Part shown: one piece after another, positions 56,164 through 64,000 of the stretch
Layout: each line of letters starts with the position of its first letter
Numbering within the stretch: the first letter of the stretch is position 1
Assembly (NCBI RefSeq): GCF_010015585.1
Contig: NW_022985073.1
Location: 614,923 to 678,922, forward strand
Direction of reading: 5' to 3'
Length of the DNA: 64,000 bases
DNA from: Eremomyces bilateralis CBS 781.70
Taxonomy: Eukaryota; Ascomycota; Dothideomycetes; Eremomycetales; Eremomycetaceae
Program-made: the position numbers and the translations under genes
The notes under the pieces: generated by a model
Databases searched by the model: none
What the model was told of the DNA's origin: nothing
The model's input: only the letters and a program-made list of their open reading frames with translations

Positions 56164-56918
56164 TCACTCGGACTGCTGCTTCGCAGCTCCCGTTGCACTA
56201 GACTTCTTCACTTCCCCGTGCAAAATACCGAGTAACCTTCTTAGTCGATCGGCATTACTCGGCGGGTGATCTTCTGTGTCGTCCTTGGTGAGCACTTCAA
56301 TAGTCCGGCGAAGCTTCTCGTACGCAGCGCTTAATTCAGCGTGGTCTGACTCTAGCGTATTGTATTGCTCTGTCAGGGCGGCCAGTTGACCTTCGAGGTC
56401 GCGAGCATGCTTTTCTTTTCGCTCGCGGAAGGCACGCTGTGCAGCACGATTTTGAGCTCGTCGTCGCTGATTCCTCAGGTAAGCTTTTGGTTCCATAGAG
56501 GAGAAGAACTGCTTCAGTAACAAAAAGGGGGACTTACTCCGCTTGTCGCATGAGACTTTCCGGTTTGGGGACTATAAGCTGACTCGATGATAGGCATCCT
56601 TGGACTGCATTGGTAGGAACTCTCATCTGCCGAGCTCATTTCGCTGGGTGTCACGCCGACGCCGTAATTGAAACTGGCTAGCTCGTCGACAACAGGGCCG
56701 AAAGGAGGCACTGTGTACATGGGTAGAGCAGGGTCAAACTGAAAATGCGTCTTGTCAGTATGCGGTCAAGCATCATTATCCTCATCTGGAAGTCTTACTG
56801 AAGCTGGGTAGGACATGCGTGGGGCATATGAAACATAATCCTGAGGACTGTTCACAGGTGTCGAACCAGCTGTATACGCGCCTTGGGAAATCCAATAGTC
56901 ATATGATTGGGATTCCAT
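56164..56918 (-). CDS. Yap/RsmA-like bZIP transcription factor
   Basis: DNA-binding regulator. Exons 56918-56799, 56738-56538 and 56466-56164 give 207 residues. The N-terminal part (MESQSYDYWISQGAYTAGS..) is Ser/Tyr/Pro-rich. The Yap-type basic region RRRAQNRAAQRAFRERKEKH carries the fungal Pap1/Yap signature (NxxAQxxFR) and is followed by a leucine-zipper helix (LEGQLAALTEQYNTLESDHA). The second intron is ambiguous: the same donor can use an acceptor giving 71 bp (used here) or one giving only 29 bp, which would add 15 residues (FFSSMEPKAYLRNQR-like) before the basic region. Size and layout resemble RsmA-type regulators of secondary metabolism; that orthology is a guess. Confidence 0.82.
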
Positions 56919-59900
56919 AGCGTTTGAAATAGAAAGTAGGCGAATTGGGATGTCTCTTCTGAGAATTTTCTGCTAGAGCGAGGATTTGCGCGGTACACGG
57001 TCACTGCTTCGCGAGTGTATGGCGAGGTCGTCTTTACTAAAGTCGATGTGCGAACAAGCTTCAGTTAAGCAAATGCCAAGTCAAGTTGATGTTCAAAGGA
57101 GTTGGTTGTCAGGTGGAACAACTATCAAGAAACTGCGGATATCAAGTTTGAAGAGGGAGAAAAAGGATGATCGACCTTGGGGTGTGGTCGAACTTATAGC
57201 TCCGGCTGTCCTTTTCCGTCCTCATCTGCCTCTGGATCACTCGTGATTAGGATGATGGTGCATTGCATTAGCCGCAGATACAGCTTAAAGGCAGGGAGTC
57301 TTTCATAAATTGGGATTGGTAACGGCCATGCACAGCAACTAAGGTAGCCTACCCGAGCTCGACAACGGTCTCCTCGAGCATGATTACGTCGGTCACGTAT
57401 TGAACATCTGGCATGCAGACTACAGGAAGTCGAGCATGGATTTGCCTCTTCCCTGCATTCTGGGACCAATGGATCGCCTATCAGCAAGTACAGGTATTAG
57501 CAGGGTTCAGCCCTGATTCAAGTTCCGCAGCGGAGCAAGAGATCGAAATGGCACTACCAAACGTGTTAAGATCGAAGACCACGTTGGGATCCAACTCCTA
57601 GACCTGAGTAATGGAGAGAAGCCACAGGTGGATTGGCGGAGGCAACTGCTCCAATATTTCTAAATAAGGATTCGTTTGGTAAATCTTTTACCAATGTGGG
57701 CATTATAGGCACAGTCTGAGGTATTCCAATTCCATCAGATCCCCTGCTTGACCACAGAATGTTTCCTACCGAACGGAACCGGCATTTACCATGGATTAGT
57801 CGCTTCAGACGGTGAGAGCTGCATACCCAAGTCTCAAAGGTATAGTTTATCATATTTTCTCCGCTCACAAAGGACAAATGCCTCCTAAATGCACTCTACA
57901 GCCACGACATGGGACCTAGATACCTCATAAGTCATACCACTAACCACACCACGTCCCACCGACTAAGGTGCGATCTCCGTCCATTTCCTACCCTGGTACT
58001 GGAACGCCCTACGGCCTACATGCATCCCCCAGCCTTCCAGGTGCATCTTGCAAGCGTCCCCCAGCTACCGATAGGCTTTTGGGGTTCTCTCTTGCAGTAA
58101 GGCTGGTTGATGACTCCGCGAACGATGCCAGCCGGCACTCTAAGTGCCGTCTGGATATTTTCTATGACATCCTAGATATGCAGGAAACGATGGCGCGAGC
58201 AAGAGTTTAGCCGGAATTGTTATTGAAGAGTGGTATGTTTCACTAGACGGCTAGTTATTAACAACGTCCACAGAAACAGAACAACCAACAGGATACGAAG
58301 TGCTCCTATAATTCAGGTACGAGACTCCATCGCATCGGTACCTTAGCGCTCAAGGCTTTGGCACGCCACTCCCGATATGTCTGTGGGACAACTCTCTCAC
58401 AAGCTACTATGAATAGCCTATTGAGGATGTCGGTTTAGGTACTAGTACGGAATACTTCCGTATTTCAGCGCCACAGTGAATTGAAATTACCACCTCCTAG
58501 ACCGCAAAATATTGTATACTTACCAGGTGAAAGGTCTCTGGTTCAGCGATTTTCCCGGCGCATCTTAGTTCTTCAATAATCCATCAATCGCCCTTCGACA
58601 CGACTACTTGGAAGTTGGATGACTACTCGGAGCGAGCCACAAGCTCAAAGGTGGCAGGGGGGCAGAAGGGAAAGACTAGCCTAATTGGGGTATTGATAAT
58701 TGCGGCACTTCATCCCGGACGGGAAGGACGATTTGCGAACACCACGCACCAAACCGGAGGACATGAGCTCTCTCCCCCGTAGGGCCCCATGATCACGAGG
58801 TCAGCAGAAGCACGAGCAGGGATTGCATTGCCCTACTCAGTACTCCAGGCAGGTTTGTCGTGCGGTAGTTCCCACGCCTGAGACTACATACGTCCGGAAC
58901 TCCGGGTTTTCGAGAAGGATTCTAGCGTGTTGGCGTGCATGGTGGTCGTTAGGGCGGAAGGTTTTGACGCGATTGATATGATAGATTGCGAAGAAGGCGA
59001 TCTGTTGTACGGAATACACACTAGGACATCCGTTCGGGCGACTATCATGCTATGTGCAAGAAGGAGGTGAAGTTATAGTATAACTAACGCTGTCCTCATT
59101 CGGATGTTCCCACATGTAATGGATTATGTTAGCTCCTTGCTGCTGCCATTGAATTTCCTCCAGCGGCCCTGTTGGGCGAGAATTCGGTATCACAGTCCTT
59201 ATTCCTGATAAATGCGAAGTGGCAAGGCAACAGCACCCAGACCTCAAAAATGAGCGAAACTCGGGACTCCATCCGCCGGGATCCTTAATCGCTACACGAT
59301 TATGCCTCAAGTTCCTAGTAATCGGTCCACATCAGGCATCGCGCCGAGTTACATCCCATTTCTCATTTCTAATAAGTAATATCGCATTCTAGCAAAGCAA
59401 ATCACCCAAATCGCATCACAAACCACAGTTTCGACTATTCCTGCCCTCAACTTGAATTAAAACAGGGTCTTCGCGATCTAGAATTTCTCAGGCAGTTCTG
59501 GCCATCGGGGGCCCCTTAATCGCGCCGATCGGCCCCTGCCGAACGCCCGAACCCCTTGGATTTAAAGGGATAAAGGCGGGGGTGTCCACGACGAGGGAGC
59601 TTTGAAATCTTCAGATTTCAGATGCAATTCATTGTTTCAATTATGAAACTGCTCCGGTAATAACGGGGACATCATCCTTATTAATGCGCCTAACTCGCCT
59701 TCTAAACCATAAATATCATTAGGCAAACCAAGTGGGTTCGCAAAGTGAGATCAATTCAAAGCATGTATCCATCCACCAGTCAACATTGAGTTGTGTCGCG
59801 TTCATCTCCTATCTAATTCCTATGCAGTGCTCTAGGGTTCATTCTGGCGACCGTCCAGGTGATACGATTTAGCTTAAACTCCCATACTAGTCGTCGAAAA

Positions 59901-60334
59901 AATGTGCCTTATTAGCAGCATCGGAAGGGAAATGATGCCGCGGTGGGTGTCTCCAAAGGTTCACTTTCTGGGAAACAAACGATGCCGCCCCAAAGCGGCA
60001 CTTGCCACTAATTGTCCAGGGGGTTTCGACTTATTCGCATGAAGGAATTATCATTCCAGAGACATGGCAATTACGACACTCCTAATCAGGTTGCAGCTTC
60101 GAAGGATCGCGGTGTGAACCAGGGACACTGTCTGGGCAGAGGAGGGATGTGCGGGTTGTTTGCCGACCGATGCCGTTCTTCCTTTGCCCTATTACAATTA
60201 CACGATGCCTTCACAAGTATGCAAGCCCTGGCTTGCCTCCTCCATTCATCACCGGAGTCAATGCCGCCGTGAGTACTCCGCGCGCGTCATGGGCTCATTT
60301 CTTCATGATAATCTGTACGATTTGTGCGTAAGTA
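56919..60334. other. Long gene-poor stretch
   Basis: No firm gene. On the minus strand about 59310-58837 two frames read protein-like text (GANIIHYMWEHPNEDS, then VYSVQQIAFFAIYHINRVKT) that might be exons of one small gene, but no in-frame splice was found. Another minus-strand frame at 57877-57566 has no domain. The first few hundred bases are the bZIP promoter side. Confidence 0.4.
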
Positions 60335-60614
60335 CGGAGGTCCATTTCAAAAGTTATTGCTCGCCAAGAAAGGGGCTTGATTATATAAGCCGTTCGAAAG
60401 CCGATAGCACGGGCAGTAGGGTGTCTAGCCAACGGGCGGGTACTACGCGCGGTAAATCGAATGCCCGGCGCCCTTGCCTCGAATTAGGCTCTATAAGACT
60501 TAAAATAAATGCCCAGTTGATAGGCAGTCCAGTGCCCGTGGCATAGGCTCTCGAAACTGCTTATATAATCACGCCACTTCCCTGGCGAGCAATAGCTTTT
60601 GAAATAGACCTCCG
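60335..60614. mobile_element. 280-bp foldback MITE with TA target duplication
   Basis: Both arms start CGGAGGTC(C/T)ATTTCAAAAG and continue with (T/C)TATTGCTCGCCA, so the outer 32 bp match with two differences. Weaker pairing runs through GATTATATAAGC and CACGGGCA to near the centre. TA flanks both ends (60333-60334 and 60615-60616). There is no coding capacity. Size, TA duplication and long imperfect arms fit a nonautonomous Tc1/mariner-superfamily MITE. The ends do not match the pogo element in this window. Arm divergence of roughly a quarter suggests an old copy. Confidence 0.75.
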
Positions 60615-60616
60615 TA

Positions 60617-62366
60617 CCTAGGTACCTATTCCTACACGTTTTATAATAGAAGCAACAGCCCAAGAAAAGACACGAACGATGTACCGCTGTCAGATTTCAG
60701 CCGTCAATAGTTCATGATGGCAAGGTATTTCCATTAACTCGACTGAAACGCGATTGGTTGAGTTGGGGATGATCTTCCCTCAACTCACAAAGCCAGTCTC
60801 GTATCAACCAAATCCTAAAACATCCTGGAGCTATTATTAACCCCAGCTCAGGTAATTAGAGAATTTGAGCAGGTTGAATATGGGGTTTAGCGATCTAGAT
60901 CAACTCCGGTTAGACGTCCGGATTACCCGGAGTGGATTGTACAATAATGCGGGACCTAACCGTTAGAAGAGCGTGCCAACTTAGCCTTCCTCCCGACATG
61001 CGCTAATCCTGATCAGTGCAGTGTTAGTACTTTGTGCATGCAGGATGAAGCTTGGACGACGAGAACAGCATGCGGCTCGGCAAGTTCAACGACAGTCGAT
61101 AGGAAACAATGCCCCACTTCGGCATTTGAACGTCACCGACACTGGCGTGATAGGATTGGAGCACCACAGGAACACAACAGGAGCAATTCCATACTACCAT
61201 GGAGGGCGGAGGCACCTGGGTACGCATGCAGTTCATCCTGCAACAATCAGACCACTCCCAAGTCCACGAGCGTCTCGGCTTTATCTCGCCAAGGTTTGTA
61301 AGGCTGAACGTAGGTTAGTTAGCGGGGATTGGAAATTGAGAATCGTAGTCCCTGTAGGGCGATACACAGCTGCCACTGAAACGACTGAGATTGCTTGAGT
61401 ACCTCCCTATCAAAAGATAGCTCTCTGAAGATGCAGTGTTGTTATCTGTTCTTCCTAGAGTACTTGCAGCTCGTCCTTGTCAGTACCCGCAGTCACGCGG
61501 TTATAGATCTATGAAAACTTTCCATGTACGAATATTAGTAATTTAAGTACATGAAGTCTGCAGTCGATATCGCCCTGTTTATCAAAGTCTGATTATGGTC
61601 AACCAGAGATCAAAAGGACAACATTACCCACCGGCTATATGCAATCGCGAAAGTGCTTCCTCAGAGATATTGCTCATGGACTTATCTCAAGGCCCTGCCA
61701 TACCCATGAGCTAGACTTTCCTTGAGATTTGCACGGATCAAGGGTTCTTGTGACGAGTTCCTTGTTACTACCATATGGTTCGATTAGTGTTGAACGACTT
61801 TGTTAGAGCTACTAAGTCGACACCATCACCGCTTCGCTTTGGGATTGCTTGTTCTCTATAGGCGGCCGATGATTACAATCGATGACAGCTTGCTGTAGAG
61901 AAACCGCTATGTATGATTGGATTGACCGCATAATTCATCCAACGCCGATACGGAAAGCCCGCAGAGCCGGGAAATTGTTAGTAACAGTGCCAAACAAAAA
62001 AGACGGGATAAAACAGGTTAATGCAAAGGCAGATATGAGACATCTGAGTCTCTAATGATCTGCACAGGGAGTTCAAATATCGTTTGATGCCGGACGATAG
62101 ACTCGTTTTCCATGGTTCAACCCGTAAGTCATGGAGGAGCTCGAATCACACAAGAATTCATGGAAATTTTAATCGTAAAATGCCTAGTTGAAAGCATAAC
62201 CTTGACTGACGTACCCATGTTCGATATCCATCCCCTGCAGACCCATGGATGTCCTTTCCTGCTCTCTTCTAGACTTCGTGCTATGTCATCGAGCATTGAA
62301 ATCATGCGGACAGCCGACATTTAGGCGCAATGAAGACGCCACGTCCCGGCATGTCTTCTTCGTACC
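60617..62366. other. Gene-poor stretch upstream of nothing recognisable
   Basis: Short overlapping frames only; none has a domain or begins with a convincing ATG. About 60900-60935 holds several CCGG/CGGA half-sites (CTCCGGTTAGACGTCCGGAT), which could be chance. Confidence 0.4.
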
Positions 62367-63548
62367 TCAGTATTTGCTTTCGAAGCTCGCCCCAAGACCA
62401 TACAACCCTTTGACCAAGCCTAAGACAGCCTCGAATGTTGGATCTCCTGGCTCTTTCTTAGTGGCTCTTTTGGTGATGATCGTCGCTTCCACATCTGGCA
62501 CCTTCCAGTCCTTTAATGTGGTTTTGAGGTCTAGCGACTCGACCAGATCTAATATGGCCTTCCCTACGGCTTTCGCATCGGCAATGTCATCCCCACTGCG
62601 TGGGCGCCCAATGTAAGGGAGCATTCTGGCGATCTGGGCTGCGTCCGCGGGGTTAGACTCTGCCTTTAGCTGTACAACGTGACCAAGCGTCAGGCATGAC
62701 GTGAAGCCGTGGGGGATGGAGTATGGTGAGCCGAGTGCGTAGCCGAGGACATGACTAAGGCCGAGTGGGCCAGAGACATTAAGGCCCAGGAATCCGAGCG
62801 AGGCAAAGGCGCCGAGTTGAAGGTGCGTGATGGTCTCCTCGTTGCGAGGATCTTGTTTATACTTCGGGAGGTATGTAAATAAAGTTGAGATCGCTGATAG
62901 ACACATCTGGCGAGCAGGAATCTCCGTCGCATTTGGATGATACATGAGTTCGACGGCGTGGTCGATTGCGCGGAAGCCGGTGGAAATCCAGAGTCGTGGC
63001 GGTGTCTCCAGAGCGAATATAGAGTCATATATGACCACACGGGGTGCCAGTGCGGGATCACTGACGGCTATCTTGAGGCCGTGTTCATTGGAGTAGCCGC
63101 CATTCATTGTGCATTCCGCAGCACTTAGCGTCGTGGGAATAGTGATGTGGAACAAGTATTTTCCCAGCTTCTCGTTCACACGGTAAGAAATTGCCTTAGC
63201 CGAATCGATCGGGCTCCCGCCGCCGACACTGATGATTGTGTCGATATTCGGATCCTCGACCACACGGTCGGTTGCCTGGTCCAGTTGAGCTACGGGAGCA
63301 TGCTGCTTGATGTCCGCAAATGTCCCGGCATGGTTCGCACCAAGCAAGCTTTCAACCTGTTTAATGAGGCCGGTCTTCGTAGCCAGCGAAGAACCGGTTA
63401 TGATGAAAGCTTTCGACTTCGGTGATGGAAGGGCATTGACTAATTGCTTCGACACGGAACCCGATCCATAATACAATTGCTGCAACTGTGTCGGCTTCCA
63501 CAGCCCAGACGAGGTATTCGTTGTACTCGCCATTGATTCACCAGGCAT
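62367..63548 (-). CDS. Iron-type alcohol dehydrogenase / maleylacetate-reductase-like
   Basis: NAD(P)-dependent oxidoreductase of the group III (iron-containing) ADH superfamily. The strongest resemblance is to maleylacetate-reductase-like members, which act late in aromatic degradation; the actual substrate is unknown. Single exon, 393 residues, from ATG at MPGESMASTTN; a second ATG six codons in is also possible. The nucleotide-binding motif ISVGGGSPIDSAKAISY is at about 107-123. ITIPTTLSAAECTMNGGYS follows. Metal-site histidines are suggested by AIDHAVELMYHP and SHVLGYALGSPYSIPHGFTS. Length is normal and nothing is missing. No neighbouring aromatic-catabolism gene lies within the window. 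Confidence 0.9.
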   Translation of the reverse strand: MPGESMASTTNTSSGLWKPTQLQQLYYGSGSVSKQLVNALPSPKSKAFIITGSSLATKTGLIKQVESLLGANHAGTFADIKQHAPVAQLDQATDRVVEDPNIDTIISVGGGSPIDSAKAISYRVNEKLGKYLFHITIPTTLSAAECTMNGGYSNEHGLKIAVSDPALAPRVVIYDSIFALETPPRLWISTGFRAIDHAVELMYHPNATEIPARQMCLSAISTLFTYLPKYKQDPRNEETITHLQLGAFASLGFLGLNVSGPLGLSHVLGYALGSPYSIPHGFTSCLTLGHVVQLKAESNPADAAQIARMLPYIGRPRSGDDIADAKAVGKAILDLVESLDLKTTLKDWKVPDVEATIITKRATKKEPGDPTFEAVLGLVKGLYGLGASFESKY

Positions 63549-64000
63549 TGGGTTATGCTTTATTATTGGCAGTAACAGTTTTAGTGAGAATGGGAAGTTC
63601 TCAACCCCGAGGCAAACAGGAAGTCAACGGCAATTGCGGAGCAGTGTTGCACGGCTTGGTAAGCTGTGTGACTTCAATCCGAGGTCCAATAAAGCGGGTG
63701 AGAATTGGTGAGACTAATCACTAAAGTAAAAGTAACATGAACATTTGTAGACTTTTTGTTGTCTTCGAAACAGTATAATCGGTAAAAGGAACGACGGCAA
63801 GTTGACCGCCAGAATGCCAGAATGGCCGCCTCGGCCGCCTCGGCCCACCGTGCACGCTCATTGGTCGAAACCCTTCATCCGAAGATTTCCCGGCCGCTCT
63901 GCCCAATCCGCCTGCTTCGACGTCACATATAAAACGCGCATTCCACCATTCCTTCTTCTGCCGTTTTATTTCGTCGCTCTCGTCGTCTTCCCCTTCCTTC
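63549..64000 (+). promoter_or_regulatory. Likely promoter of a gene beyond the right edge
   Basis: The last 200 bp show a GC-rich direct repeat (GCCTCGGCCGCCTCGGCC, about 63827-63844), a CRE-like GACGTCAC (63919-63926) and TATAAAA (63928-63934). A C/T-rich run goes to the window edge. This order fits a plus-strand fungal core promoter with its leader just starting. The left 150 bp are the promoter side of the dehydrogenase gene. Confidence 0.5.

Noticed and set aside
61021-61398. 125-codon plus-strand frame
   Set aside because: It begins with GTG rather than ATG, has no domain and overlaps another frame of similar quality.
1-64000. Search for CRISPR arrays, rRNA, tRNA genes, LTR or virus-like elements
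   Set aside because: No regular spacer arrays, no cloverleaf with A and B boxes, no rRNA text and no LTR pair or reverse-transcriptase/capsid motif were seen by eye. Absence was not tested by software.

Overview
The window comes from a filamentous ascomycete, most likely an Aspergillaceae (Aspergillus/Penicillium-type) fungus. Introns are short (about 50-115 bp, with GT..AG ends). Genes sit on both strands with UTR-sized gaps. Recognisable proteins include an XprG/VIB-1-type NDT80 regulator, a Ysc84/SH3 actin-patch protein, Rot1, Mtr10, a Bye1-like PHD/TFIIS/SPOC protein, a GPI-anchored GH16 glucanase, a DUF6594 membrane protein and a Fot1/pogo transposon. I cannot name the species.

Layout. 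1-7.5 kb has no firm gene; its right part looks like a promoter and long leader for xprG (7.57-10.23 kb). 11.6-19.9 kb is a compact housekeeping block: SRP receptor beta (-), CoA-binding protein (+), a decayed Helo-like/ankyrin gene (+), acyl-CoA-binding protein (+), Tdp1 (-) and a small membrane protein (-) ending 22 nt before Tdp1. 20-23 kb is debris, including a decayed phosphotransferase-fold kinase. 23.2-25.3 kb is a GH16 glucanase with a Ser/Thr/Pro/Gly repeat stalk. 27.3-33.2 kb holds bye1-like (-), a ZNF830-tail-like protein (+) and ysc84-like (-). 33.62-35.43 kb is an apparently whole pogo/Fot1 element. 36.3-45.8 kb is a second housekeeping block: NmrA-like reductase (-), mtr10 (-), SmE (+), 5-formyl-THF cyclo-ligase (-), rot1 (+) and a GFA-fold enzyme (-). 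47-52 kb is accessory in character: DUF6594 protein (-), an orphan small protein (-) and a stand-alone caspase-fold protein (+). 52.6-54.2 kb is mitochondrial dihydroorotate dehydrogenase (-). 54.2-62.4 kb is gene-poor, with one Yap/RsmA-like bZIP (-) and a foldback MITE. 62.4-63.5 kb is an iron-type alcohol dehydrogenase/maleylacetate-reductase-like enzyme (-). The last 150 bp look like the promoter of a gene outside the window.

Most genes are unrelated housekeeping functions and I see no biosynthetic cluster. The most interesting loose theme is programmed cell death and non-self recognition. The window has a VIB-1/XprG-type regulator, a decayed Helo-like/ankyrin gene and a caspase-fold gene beside a DUF6594 gene and an unknown gene. 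A functional link among these is inference only. Exon boundaries were worked out by hand from splice signals, reading-frame continuity and remembered family sequence; none was checked against transcripts.
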